Positions 7,954-15,940 of a stretch of 64,000 nt of DNA are shown one piece after another. The position numbers and the translations under genes were made by a program. How positions within the stretch are numbered: position 1 is the stretch's first letter; the number at the start of each line of letters is the position of its first letter. The notes under the pieces are model-generated. The model was not told where the DNA came from and made no database searches. It saw only the letters and a program-made list of their open reading frames with translations. Origin of the DNA: Salmonirosea aquatica (lineage in GTDB: Bacteria; Bacteroidota; Bacteroidia; Cytophagales; Spirosomataceae); NCBI RefSeq assembly GCF_009296315.1, contig NZ_WHLY01000002.1, positions 4,996,501 through 5,060,500 on the forward strand, written 5' to 3'.

Positions 7954-8299
7954 GGGAGTGAGAGAAAGAATAGGGAAGTACAACCAATACCTGAATCTAC
8001 CGATTGGATTTTGAATGTACAAATATTCCAGGCCAGGGTACCAACCCGAAATACGCCACGACGATACATTTGATGTTTTCACCCAAGCCGTCATTTTTGA
8101 GGGCGCTGCTCCTTGGCCGGAAAAAAACAGGCAACTGCTGTTATTTTGCTATAAAACATTCATTGCATCCCCAAGTCGGGCGGTATAGGCAAGTAATCGG
8201 GAAATACGGGCATTTATCCATATTTCCCGGCCGCCTACATTTGTTTCATACAATCATTACAAGGAAACAGGGTTGTTTCCTGCAAACTATGAGACAATT
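7954..8299. other. Divergent promoter region
   Basis: 346 bases between the divergent decarboxylase and spondin-lipoprotein genes. It holds the plus-strand -7 box at 8236-8243. No RNA gene or further coding sequence was seen, apart from the rejected N-terminal extension of the decarboxylase frame. Confidence 0.5.
8236..8243 (+). promoter_or_regulatory. Bacteroidota -7 promoter box
   Basis: TACATTTG fits the TAnnTTTG -7 consensus of Bacteroidota sigma-A promoters and lies 57 bases before the spondin-lipoprotein start. No clean -33 TTTG was identified, so this is tentative. Confidence 0.4.
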
Positions 8300-9598
8300 A
8301 TGAAACACCGCACACAGATTTTTTATCGGACAGTTTTGGCTTTATCGCCCGTATTTTTTTTCGCCTGTACCGATCATGACCCAGTGATCATGGATCAGAA
8401 GTCGACGATCAGCATCGAAAATGTGTTGGATTCCCGGCCCCTGGTTGAGTCCGGAACGTTTCAGGGAACAGGTACACCGCCCGTTATTCTTCCCGGGCAG
8501 TCAGTAACGATCAAATTCTCAGCGGCAAAAGGGGAAGCACTGTCTTTTGCCACCATGTATGGCTGGTCCAATGACTTGTTTTTCGCGCCCGCCAATCCGG
8601 GTATTATGGTGTATGACGGGGCAGGGGTACCTATAGAAGGTGATGTTTCTTCCCAGATCAGGCTTTGGGACAATGGTACGCGTATCAACCAGATGCCCGG
8701 CGCGGCAGTAACCCACCCGGGCACCGCGGAGGTGAAAAATATCACGGAGGTCAAGGGTACTGACGCCCAGGGTAATACGTATCTGGCAGCTTCGGCCCTG
8801 ATGCAGGCGACTTTGAAATATGATGGCAATTCGTACTTCACCCTGACGCTGAAGAACACTTCCGGCGGAACGGCCAACGAAACACCCTTCAGTCCCGGGG
8901 TATGGTCGGTTTCTTATATCGTGGGGGGCAATTTACTGAGCCCGGCCCCTCTCTATTCAGAAGGTATGCCCACCGCCAACGGATTGACCTCGATTGCTGA
9001 AATGGGGGATAATATGCCGCTGAGTGCTTACGTTACCTCCCAGACGGGCATCTTTACACCGCTTTCGCCCATACTGGTCGTCGTATACAACGGCATCGAT
9101 AACCCGATTTTCAAAGTGGGCGAAAACGATCGGGGAGAAGGCCTTAAAAGACTGGCCCAGCAGGGGAATGCGACGGACCTGGCTGCCTCTTTGAAAACAA
9201 AACCGGGGGTTAAGAGCGTCTATATTCTTGCCGCACCAACGAGCACGGTACTGCTTCCGAAGATCAACGGCGCACCGGGCAGCAGCGTGTCCCAGGAGCT
9301 TTCGGTTAAAAGTGGCGACCGCCTTGCCATTGCAACCATGTACGGATTTTCCAATGACTGGTTTTTTACCAATATAGATAACGGGGTAGATGCAACGCAA
9401 AAAGGAGACATTTCATCGAGTATCAAGCTGTATGACGACGGAACGGCGCTGGACCAGTTCCCGGGAGCCGGTATTACACAGTTTAATTTGGCAGGTACCC
9501 CGCTGGTCGAAAGTAAGCCCATTGCGCCGGTACCTAATCCGAATCCGTTCACGACGCTTCCAGCCATTACTGATTTTATAAAAGTGACTATCCAATAA
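8300..9598 (+). CDS. Lipoprotein with two spondin_N-like domains
   Basis: 432 residues. The N-terminus MKHRTQIFYRTVLALSPVFFFAC is a lipoprotein signal with the lipobox Cys in FFAC, so the protein is anchored in the membrane or outer surface. Two tandem copies of a spondin_N-like domain follow (about residues 35-240 and 240-425). Each shows ATMYGWSNDLFF or ATMYGFSNDWFF and then ...DISSSIKLYDDGTALDQFPG (first copy DVSSQIRLWDNGTRINQMPG). Spondin_N domains bind extracellular ligands in eukaryotes; in bacteria the role is unknown. The ATG at 8300 is preferred over 8273 because it places the signal directly at the N-terminus. The AraC regulator follows after a hairpin. Confidence 0.85.
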   Translation: MKHRTQIFYRTVLALSPVFFFACTDHDPVIMDQKSTISIENVLDSRPLVESGTFQGTGTPPVILPGQSVTIKFSAAKGEALSFATMYGWSNDLFFAPANPGIMVYDGAGVPIEGDVSSQIRLWDNGTRINQMPGAAVTHPGTAEVKNITEVKGTDAQGNTYLAASALMQATLKYDGNSYFTLTLKNTSGGTANETPFSPGVWSVSYIVGGNLLSPAPLYSEGMPTANGLTSIAEMGDNMPLSAYVTSQTGIFTPLSPILVVVYNGIDNPIFKVGENDRGEGLKRLAQQGNATDLAASLKTKPGVKSVYILAAPTSTVLLPKINGAPGSSVSQELSVKSGDRLAIATMYGFSNDWFFTNIDNGVDATQKGDISSSIKLYDDGTALDQFPGAGITQFNLAGTPLVESKPIAPVPNPNPFTTLPAITDFIKVTIQ

Positions 9599-9623
9599 AC
9601 GAGGAAACCCATAAAACCCATAG

Positions 9624-9657
9624 CCATGCATGGCCCTTTAAAAAGGCTCATGCATGG
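9624..9657 (+). terminator. Hairpin terminator after spondin lipoprotein
   Basis: CCATGCATG (9624-9632) pairs with CATGCATGG (9649-9657), with further GCC/GGC pairing inside, and a short T run (GGTTTTT) a few bases later. It lies between the spondin gene and the AraC gene. Confidence 0.6.
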
Positions 9658-9683
9658 TGTATGGTTTTTAACCCATACACAGT

Positions 9684-10544
9684 ATGAAGTGGCAATTTGA
9701 AAACCGGATGACGAATGGGCAGTTTAAGGTGAGCGTTGGCGAAACCACGCTGAAGGGCGACGGCCTTCTGAACGGAAGTAAGGAATTACTGTCTACCATT
9801 GTCCTTAATCCGGGCCCGGATCAGCAGGTTGTAATCGATAAAATCACGCATACCTTTCCTTCGGGTTCAATCCTGCCGCTTGTTTCTAACCAGCATTTTT
9901 TGTTTGACAATCCGCAAAGCTTGATTGCCTGGCAGTTCAACCGGAGCTTTTACTGCATAGCCGATCACGATGCGGAAGTGGGGTGTGTGGGTTTTTTGTT
10001 TTACGGCATTCAGAACCCGCTTTTTATTGCGCTGTCAGAACAGGAAATGGAAGGGTTTTCCATTATTCAAACCATGTGTGTGGAAGATATGTCGATCAAA
10101 GACAAGATGCAGGGCGAAATGCTGCGTACACTTTTGAAGCGGCTGATCATCAAAGTAACCCGGATTGCCAAAAGACAAACCGAAAATTACGACTGCTTCA
10201 CCGAAGAGAAAATGGATGTAATCCGTAAGTTCAATCTGCTCGTAGAAGTCAATTATCGCTCGCAACACGAGGTACAGTTTTATGCCCAGGCCATGAACAA
10301 ATCACCCAAAACGCTTACCAATATCTTCGGGTTATGCAATTATCCGTCTCCCTCCAAGCTGATCCAAAGAAGGATTATCGCGGAGGCCAAGCGTTATTTG
10401 TATTTCACCAACAAATCGGCCAAAGAAATTGCCTGTGAGCTTGGTTTTACGAGTATGGCCCATTTCAGCCGTTTTTTTAAACTGCATGCGGGTATGAACT
10501 TTTCAGAATTCAGGAATCAGCAGTTGCTTACGCTTGAAAAATAA
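9684..10544 (+). CDS. AraC-family transcriptional regulator
   Basis: 286 residues. The C-terminal ~100 form the AraC double helix-turn-helix: ...KLIQRRIIAEAKRYLYFTNK followed by SAKEIACELGFTSMAHFSRF and FKLHAGMNFSEFR (second HTH and the conserved G-F-x-x-x-x-x-F-S-R-F-F-K end). The N-terminal half is a cupin-like sensor without a recognised ligand motif. It acts as a cytosolic DNA-binding regulator. The target may be the spondin lipoprotein directly upstream, but only position suggests that. Core-like base composition. Confidence 0.85.
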   Translation: MKWQFENRMTNGQFKVSVGETTLKGDGLLNGSKELLSTIVLNPGPDQQVVIDKITHTFPSGSILPLVSNQHFLFDNPQSLIAWQFNRSFYCIADHDAEVGCVGFLFYGIQNPLFIALSEQEMEGFSIIQTMCVEDMSIKDKMQGEMLRTLLKRLIIKVTRIAKRQTENYDCFTEEKMDVIRKFNLLVEVNYRSQHEVQFYAQAMNKSPKTLTNIFGLCNYPSPSKLIQRRIIAEAKRYLYFTNKSAKEIACELGFTSMAHFSRFFKLHAGMNFSEFRNQQLLTLEK

Positions 10545-10679
10545 TCCAAATCAACCCTCCGGTTATCAGATACATCAGGCTGAAATAACGCATCAAGGAT
10601 GGGTTATTTTAAAGGGTACCATCCGTCACGAATTCCGTGTACGGTTTTTCTTGATCCTAAGTTTGGTACACGCAATCGG

Positions 10680-11234
10680 TCAATCATTTTTTGTCGGCTT
10701 ATAGTATAGAATAACGGCACCACCCGTAAAGGTTTGGGTTCGTATGAGGGTAAGAATCGTGCTGTCATGTATGTTTTCGAATAAGGGTAACCCGCCGCCT
10801 GCTATGACCGGGTGAACACAAAGTTGGAGTTCATCCAGCAAATTGAGTTTCATCAACTGTATGATTAAACTCCGACTGCCGACAAAAATATTTTTACCCG
10901 CTTGCTGTTTGAGTTCTGAAATTTCTGCTTCAAGGGTACGGTTGGCCAACGTGGCACTTTCCCAGGCTACGTCTTTCAGCGTGTGGGAAAAAACCATTTT
11001 TGGTACGTTGTCCATGATCGACGCAAATTCGTCCATGGTTTGGTTGCCGGTAGGGTTTTCTACCACCGTTTGCCAGTATTGCATAAGTTGGTAGGTTATC
11101 CGCCCGTACAGAATGGTACCTGCGTTCCTTAACAAATCTGCGTAATGGTGATGTATTTCTTCGTCAGGAGTTATGGCGGTATGGTCGCAAAACCCATCAA
11201 GTGTCATGTTGATGGCTCCAATTAGCTTTCTCAT
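10680..11234 (-). CDS. Dihydrofolate reductase/RibD C-terminal-like protein
   Basis: A 184-residue single-domain cytosolic protein of the RibD_C/DHFR-like family (PF01872). Seen: MRKLIGAINMTLDGFCDHTA at the N-terminus (S/N-M-S/T-L-D-G), the GRITYQLMQYWQTV helix, KNIFVGSRSLIIQLMKLNLLD, and HPVIAGGGLPLFEN (the V-x-G-x-G-x-x-L-F nucleotide site). Family members reduce NADPH-dependent substrates, but most single-domain ones are unassigned and few are true dihydrofolate reductases. It is convergent with the AraC gene. Confidence 0.85.
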   Translation of the reverse strand: MRKLIGAINMTLDGFCDHTAITPDEEIHHHYADLLRNAGTILYGRITYQLMQYWQTVVENPTGNQTMDEFASIMDNVPKMVFSHTLKDVAWESATLANRTLEAEISELKQQAGKNIFVGSRSLIIQLMKLNLLDELQLCVHPVIAGGGLPLFENIHDSTILTLIRTQTFTGGAVILYYKPTKND

Positions 11235-11659
11235 TTTATTCTGTTTTGATCAATTGTCTGTTTTCATTTTGGGCGAATCAAGTTTGCACAGTCGTCATAG
11301 TACGATGGCAAACGAGTAGCAGTCCAACTGCGAAAGATAAGGTACCCTGTGGAATGATATACCTCCAATAAATCATATTTCAGGACTTGAGGAGACTCAG
11401 GTCACAGTGGTGGCATATGCCACACAATACATTAGGAGTCAATGCAGACCATGGATTTAGGAATATAATTCTAATTTCGCCTGAACTTACTGTTCACATA
11501 ATCAGATTGTTGTAAATAATACAACTTTTAATGAATAAATATATACAACTTATAACGAAAAAATATTTATACTTGCAGAGTAAATAACTGCTAATGGCAG
11601 ACGAGGTGTTGTTATCAGATTATAATCATCTTATCATAAAACTTTAACTATACACATTT
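11235..11659. other. Upstream region of AT-rich three-gene module
   Basis: 425 bases without a gene. The left half contains one GGTACC (11341) and looks like core DNA. From about 11460 the sequence turns AT-rich. It carries the operator-like repeats at 11509-11549 and a weak -7 box, TATACTTG, at 11568-11575, about 85 bases before the first gene. Confidence 0.5.
11509..11549 (+). promoter_or_regulatory. Operator-like repeats upstream of the XRE-ImmA module
   Basis: A perfect inverted repeat, GTTGTA (11509-11514) and TACAAC (11520-11525) with a 5-base spacer, and a third half-site, TACAAC, at 11544-11549. The spacing places them just upstream of a -7-like TATACTTG (11568-11575). The XRE domain of the last gene in the module is the obvious candidate to bind here (inference). 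Confidence 0.45.
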
Positions 11660-11992
11660 ATGGACACTAATTTACAGTGGGACTACGATAGTTCCAAAGA
11701 GCCAAATCAACCATCAAGTCTGCGCCATCAACGTTCAGTTCAAGAGGTATTTGAAGTTGAACTGGCAGAAGAACTTCCAGTATTTGCTAGTATCATAGAG
11801 GCAGCATTTAATGAAGGACTATCAGAATTGGCAAGACGCCCTCCTATCTATCAGAACAGGATTTCAAAAGCAAACAAAATCAATGAGTTGACCAAAGGCA
11901 TGCTTTTTGAGCGATTCCCAGATGAAATGAAAGAGGATTCGGATCGTTTTTACTTCGTTAAAGGGGGTATAGGCTGTACTTCAAAAAATTGA
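11660..11992 (+). CDS. Hypothetical protein, gene 1 of XRE-ImmA module
   Basis: 110 residues, soluble and acidic. No family recognised. The central part (VQEVFEVELAEELPVFASII) is amphipathic helix, followed by a basic stretch, IYQNRISKANKINELTKGML. Gene 2 starts inside the last codons (4-base overlap), indicating translational coupling. No GGTACC, AT-rich. As the first gene of a coupled pair followed by a regulator with a metallopeptidase domain it could be one half of a conflict module, but no toxin or antitoxin motif is seen. Confidence 0.6.
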   Translation: MDTNLQWDYDSSKEPNQPSSLRHQRSVQEVFEVELAEELPVFASIIEAAFNEGLSELARRPPIYQNRISKANKINELTKGMLFERFPDEMKEDSDRFYFVKGGIGCTSKN

Positions 11993-12309
11993 AATCCTTT
12001 AAGCCCATGAATATTACAACTGTGCGGTCTAGGCGGATACTAAATCAGTATCAGCTGCCATTCAATAATGATACGCCAGTAGAAATTTTCATTGGGTACT
12101 TACCGAACACAGCATGGGACGAGATTAAAAAGATATGTGCAGTTTACATTTCACTTGGAAACGTAGTATGGATTACAGATTTGAGGCGTCTAGGTGGATC
12201 TGGACATGTGCAGACTAACCTGTTCCCAATAACGCCAAACGATGACGCACCATTAATTGTACAACCAAAAGAAAATAGGCGGGACAATCAGGCCAACTCG
12301 GCTAGTTAA
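11989..12309 (+). CDS. Hypothetical protein, gene 2 of XRE-ImmA module
   Basis: 106 residues read from TTG at 11989 (overlapping the stop of gene 1). An ATG at 12007 is the alternative start and would give a protein six residues shorter. No recognised domain. The N-terminal half has a strand/helix pattern with YLPNTAWDEIKKICAVYISL, and the C-terminus is polar (QPKENRRDNQANS). It is probably co-expressed with gene 1 and with the XRE-ImmA/IrrE gene 60 bases downstream. Confidence 0.55.
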   Translation: MKSFKPMNITTVRSRRILNQYQLPFNNDTPVEIFIGYLPNTAWDEIKKICAVYISLGNVVWITDLRRLGGSGHVQTNLFPITPNDDAPLIVQPKENRRDNQANSAS

Positions 12310-12368
12310 GCATTTAGCACTAGCGAGTTGCGTCTACTTTTCAACGGCCATCATAGAGACGCACTTTT

Positions 12369-13439
12369 ATGGAAAAATTTAATTTTAAGATTTTGCCTAT
12401 TGCAAGGGAAGCACGTGGGCTAACCCAGGCCGAGTTGACAAAACTGATCCCTAATTTAAGCCAGGGAAACTATTCACGAATGGAGAAGGGATTACTTGCT
12501 GTCCCTGAGGATACATGGCATGAAATTGCCAAGAAACTTAACTTTTTACCTAGTTTTTTTACTCATGAAAAGCCAATAAGGGACCAAGCTGAATATTACT
12601 ACAGAAAGCGAGCTTCAATGCCCAGGAAGTTGCAAATAAAACTTGAAGCGACTTTTGATATCCTCAGGGTTTGGATTGAAGGATTATTGCAAGACGTTGA
12701 TGTTCCAGAGTTTAAATTACCCCCTATTGAAGTAAAAGGAAATAATAGCCCAGAGGAGATTGCCCGTAAGGTTAGAGCATTGATGGGTTTACAGAGAGGG
12801 CCAATAGACAATCTTGTACGTGCAATCGAAAGGCACGGAATTATGGTGTATTTTTTAAAGAATGCGCCTGAGAAATTTGATGGTACTACAATAGTTACCC
12901 AATCTGGACAGCGCATCATAGTAATAAATGATTCTTTGTCTAATGACCGTAAGCGCTATACTATTGCGCATGAGTTTGGGCATAACGTTATGCATCTTCC
13001 GTTTTCTCCAATTCTTGACCCTGACAGAGATGTAGAAAGGGAAGCTGACAGTTTTGCTTCTGAATTTTTAATGCCTGAACTAGATATCCGAAGAGACTTG
13101 ATAAACTTTCGCTTTTCCAAGCTTGGTGACTTGAAAGCCTTTTGGAAAGTTTCTAAGGCTTCCTTGATTCGAAGAGCTTATGATCTGAAACATGTTGATA
13201 AGACTAAGTATACTAATATGATGATCGAGCTTAGCAGAGCGGGTGAACGGAAAGTAGAGAGAAATGACGTTAATTTGGATTCCCCTGCTTTGCTACAACT
13301 CATTACTGCAACCTATATAAATGAACTTGGCTACACTCGTGAAGAATTATCAAACATTATTAGTATAAGTAGTGAAGACTTTGATTTCTTCCTACTAGGT
13401 AAAGAACCCAATAGGGCTAAATTTAAAATTGTTATCTAA
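12369..13439 (+). CDS. XRE-ImmA/IrrE fusion: DNA-binding regulator with Zn-peptidase domain
   Basis: 356 residues. Residues 1-65 form an XRE helix-turn-helix (AREARGLTQAELTKL ... GNYSRMEKGLLAVPEDTW). Residues about 165-265 form an ImmA/IrrE (COG2856) metallopeptidase domain with RYTIAHEFGHNVMHL (HExxH zinc motif; HEFGH) and the downstream glutamate helix READSFASEFLMP. Such fusions regulate mobile elements and stress or toxin-antitoxin modules by cleaving or sensing a partner protein. The natural target here may be one of the two small upstream proteins (inference). AT-rich, no GGTACC. A short hairpin repeat follows four bases after the stop. Confidence 0.9.
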   Translation: MEKFNFKILPIAREARGLTQAELTKLIPNLSQGNYSRMEKGLLAVPEDTWHEIAKKLNFLPSFFTHEKPIRDQAEYYYRKRASMPRKLQIKLEATFDILRVWIEGLLQDVDVPEFKLPPIEVKGNNSPEEIARKVRALMGLQRGPIDNLVRAIERHGIMVYFLKNAPEKFDGTTIVTQSGQRIIVINDSLSNDRKRYTIAHEFGHNVMHLPFSPILDPDRDVEREADSFASEFLMPELDIRRDLINFRFSKLGDLKAFWKVSKASLIRRAYDLKHVDKTKYTNMMIELSRAGERKVERNDVNLDSPALLQLITATYINELGYTREELSNIISISSEDFDFFLLGKEPNRAKFKIVI

Positions 13440-13443
13440 AGCT

Positions 13444-13470
13444 CCCGCAGTCGCTTGGCTCTTTTGCCGA
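13444..13470. repeat. 27-bp hairpin repeat at island end, copy 2
   Basis: Nearly identical to 6038-6064, differing in about three bases, with TTGGC/GCCGA as the small stem. It directly follows the last gene of the second AT-rich island, as copy 1 follows the first island. Confidence 0.6.
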
Positions 13471-13493
13471 TCTGCGAGTTCCCTAACCTACCC

Positions 13494-14018
13494 TTAAATT
13501 TCATTAGTAGGAGAAACTTTCTCCACCACGAGGGGCCGTTTGGAGAGGGGGGAAGCTTCTAGGTACACCCAATCGTTTTCTTGCAGTTGGTCGTATAGTT
13601 TCTCGCTAACCTGTACCTGCCCAATTTTCTTGCTGAATTCCCAATCCAGGGTGAGGGTAAAGATGCTCGCGGAGCCGTTGGAATCCTGGTAGGCAATTTT
13701 TTTAGCGATTCTGGCCTGGCCGGTATGTTTCAGGCCATGCGCCAGAATCCGGTTGGTCTTGGTGATGAAAAAATAGCGAAACAGAAACACACACAACCCC
13801 ACGAAGACACAGAACCCGAGGCTAACCCAAATCGTGGCCCCGGAGGTGAAAACCTTATAGGAAATAAAGGCGATAGCGGCCGCAATGAGGAAGTTCATCC
13901 AGGGGCTGATCTTCATTTTCTTTTCTTCAAAAAAAGCCCGGTCTTCGGCCGTGAGGGGTACAATTTGGGCGGGTACGTGCTGGCCACCACGATAGTCGTG
14001 CGTTGGGTTGGGTTCCAT
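13494..14018 (-). CDS. Two-helix membrane protein with soluble C-terminal domain
   Basis: 174 residues. Two adjacent membrane helices (about residues 40-58 and 62-85: MNFLIAAAIAFISYKVF and IWVSLGFCVFVGLCVFLF) are followed by a cytosolic or periplasmic beta-rich domain (ILAHGLKHTGQARIAKKIAY ... LDWEFSKKIGQVQVSEKLYD). This layout resembles DUF3592-like proteins, though the match is not firm. No operon partners. It ends just beyond the repeat that closes the second AT-rich island. Confidence 0.65.
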   Translation of the reverse strand: MEPNPTHDYRGGQHVPAQIVPLTAEDRAFFEEKKMKISPWMNFLIAAAIAFISYKVFTSGATIWVSLGFCVFVGLCVFLFRYFFITKTNRILAHGLKHTGQARIAKKIAYQDSNGSASIFTLTLDWEFSKKIGQVQVSEKLYDQLQENDWVYLEASPLSKRPLVVEKVSPTNEI

Positions 14019-14229
14019 TCCTGAGGCAATTTAGGGTTTACAGACAAGAAAGTAACGATAAAATCAGCAGGCAGCCAAACCCGGGAATAGACTTTTCGTG
14101 AACGGGTAGTGCCTGACAATGTGTCCTTTACTATAATTTCCAGTCCGCAAATTTCCTCTCATCCGTCCCGCTGCTGATTTTGCATACACCCGGCCTGCGA
14201 TTCACAGAACCTATCTTTTTCGCACAACC
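14019..14229. other. Intergenic, nothing recognised
   Basis: 211 bases upstream of the membrane-protein gene and downstream of the glycoside hydrolase gene. No RNA, repeat or clear terminator was seen. Confidence 0.4.
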
Positions 14230-15891
14230 TTACTTCCTCTGCAACACCAGCACCCGATCACCATCGTCGGGCGAAGCGTCGCTCGGCGAGGCGTCGCCCG
14301 GCGAAGCCGCTTGCAGTACCCCCTGCTTCACCGAAAGGGTAGCCGGCGCGTAGGTATTTTTCGCCGGATCGAACCACTGCCCCTGATACGAAATACCTGA
14401 CAGATTGAAGAGTTTTACCGTCGCGGGCCGGGGTACATACGCCAGAATCGTACTGCGGTCGTCGGAACGTACCACGGAGATGAATTCACCCGCTTCCTTA
14501 TTTTCGACCAGCAGTTCCGGCGCGGGTTTGAGTTGCCACCAGGGGTACTTCCGCATGAACTCGGCCAGGTACCCTATCTGCACGCTGCCGGGGAGTTTGA
14601 TGCTTTCGTCCCAAGGGCGCAGAATGGGCGGCTTGCCGTGGTTTTCGATTTCTTCGCCGGGCCGTATCCACGGCCAGATGCCGTTGGCGCCGTAGGTAAT
14701 GCCCGCCACGGGCGTAGAAAAGACGCTCCAGTAGCTGGCGTTGCGGATATCGGCAGCGTCGGCGTCTTTGTTGATATCTTCGTAGACGGGTTCGAGGTTG
14801 ATGAACACTTTGGGGGGTAGGTACGACCACTCCTGGGCTATGGGACCTTCCGTGATCCATTTTTGGGTGTTGGGGGTAGCGTTGTGGCCGGTCTGAAAGC
14901 CCAGAATATCTACCCAGTCTTCGTGGGCGTACTGCTTGCCTACCCACGAGCGGCCCTGCGGGTGCAGCGCCACGACGCCCGGCGGTCGGGCGTTCCCGTT
15001 CTCCCCGCCAAATACGGCGCGGCCGATGTTCTTCCAGCGTTGCTCATACTCGTCGATGTACTTGCCGTCGCCACCCAGAAACCAGATCACGTGATGGCCC
15101 CCGTAGCGGGCCACCATGTATTTGGCCAGCAGAATGGCCTCCGGCTCGGGGAGGTGGTAGCCGGGACTAAGCTCCCGCCCTGCCCCGGTGGGTAACGCCC
15201 ATAGCAGCACGGGCGCAGCCACCAACCCGTGGGCGTTGATTTCATCCACCTTTTTGTCCAGCAACTGGAAAAACTCCGGGCTGAGGCTGATGCGTCCACT
15301 GCCGGTAAAAGCTACCTGTCCCCGGCTGTTCTTCGAGCCGCCACGCCACTGTGTAGTCACGAACTGGATCACGTTGTAATGGTTGGCCGCGCGGTCTTTG
15401 AGGTAGGTATCCCATTCGGCATCAGTCGATTTGAGGGCCCCGTTCCAGGCCGTGCAGGCGGTGTAGAAGAAGGGGGTACCATCCGCGTGGGTGAGGTGGT
15501 AGGTACCCTGCGGGTGCATGATGGTACCCTTGGTGTAAATATCGTACGGACTGGCCTTGTCCACGCAGGTGAAGGTACCCTTCTGCCCGTGAAGCCCGGC
15601 ATTGGTTTGGTCGGAGCATTCGGTGGCGTAGGTCCAGGTACCTACCTCGTCGGGCGCGAAGCGGACCCGCCAGGAGGTACCCCCATCCCAGAAACCCAAA
15701 ACGGTTTTGACTCTTCCCGAGGGTGAGGTAAACCGGACGCTGAATTTCTGGACATTATACAAAGGGTTTTCGTAGGTCTTGTCGCTCTGGAATGCCTGTT
15801 CGTACTTCATCCAACGGCCCGTCTGGGCGTGGAGCAGAGCGGGCTGGGCAATTAGATAAAGCAACACGAGGAGAGAAACCAGGGCGCGCAT
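14230..15891 (-). CDS. Secreted glycoside hydrolase, DUF5060/DUF4038 (GH140-like)
   Basis: 553 residues, start at 15891 giving signal peptide MRALVSLLVLLYLIAQPALL with cleavage near LLHAQ. An N-terminal beta-sandwich (DUF5060-type, about residues 25-110, GFWDGGTSWRVRFAPDEVGTW) precedes a TIM barrel of the DUF4038/apiosidase type: DGTPFFYTACTAWNGALKST, NVIQFVTTQWRGG, WFLGGDGKY and a later NLEPVYED. A C-terminal sandwich follows. DUF4038 proteins of family GH140 cleave apiose linkages in pectin; other members have other substrates. The last 20 residues before the end hold a Ser/Asp/Ala repeat (PGDASPSDASPDDGD). It clusters with a DUF4886 protein 50 bases upstream in transcription order. Confidence 0.85.
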   Translation of the reverse strand: MRALVSLLVLLYLIAQPALLHAQTGRWMKYEQAFQSDKTYENPLYNVQKFSVRFTSPSGRVKTVLGFWDGGTSWRVRFAPDEVGTWTYATECSDQTNAGLHGQKGTFTCVDKASPYDIYTKGTIMHPQGTYHLTHADGTPFFYTACTAWNGALKSTDAEWDTYLKDRAANHYNVIQFVTTQWRGGSKNSRGQVAFTGSGRISLSPEFFQLLDKKVDEINAHGLVAAPVLLWALPTGAGRELSPGYHLPEPEAILLAKYMVARYGGHHVIWFLGGDGKYIDEYEQRWKNIGRAVFGGENGNARPPGVVALHPQGRSWVGKQYAHEDWVDILGFQTGHNATPNTQKWITEGPIAQEWSYLPPKVFINLEPVYEDINKDADAADIRNASYWSVFSTPVAGITYGANGIWPWIRPGEEIENHGKPPILRPWDESIKLPGSVQIGYLAEFMRKYPWWQLKPAPELLVENKEAGEFISVVRSDDRSTILAYVPRPATVKLFNLSGISYQGQWFDPAKNTYAPATLSVKQGVLQAASPGDASPSDASPDDGDRVLVLQRK

Positions 15892-15940
15892 GGGTTTGGG
15901 TAGGTAGGGTGAAAAGGCAATCAACTAAGAATCTTGCCGG

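Noticed and set aside
7954-8094. 47-residue N-terminal extension of the decarboxylase
   Set aside because: Family proteins start near MDTNPEPFESLDLDPEEFR, and the extension overlaps the promoter region.
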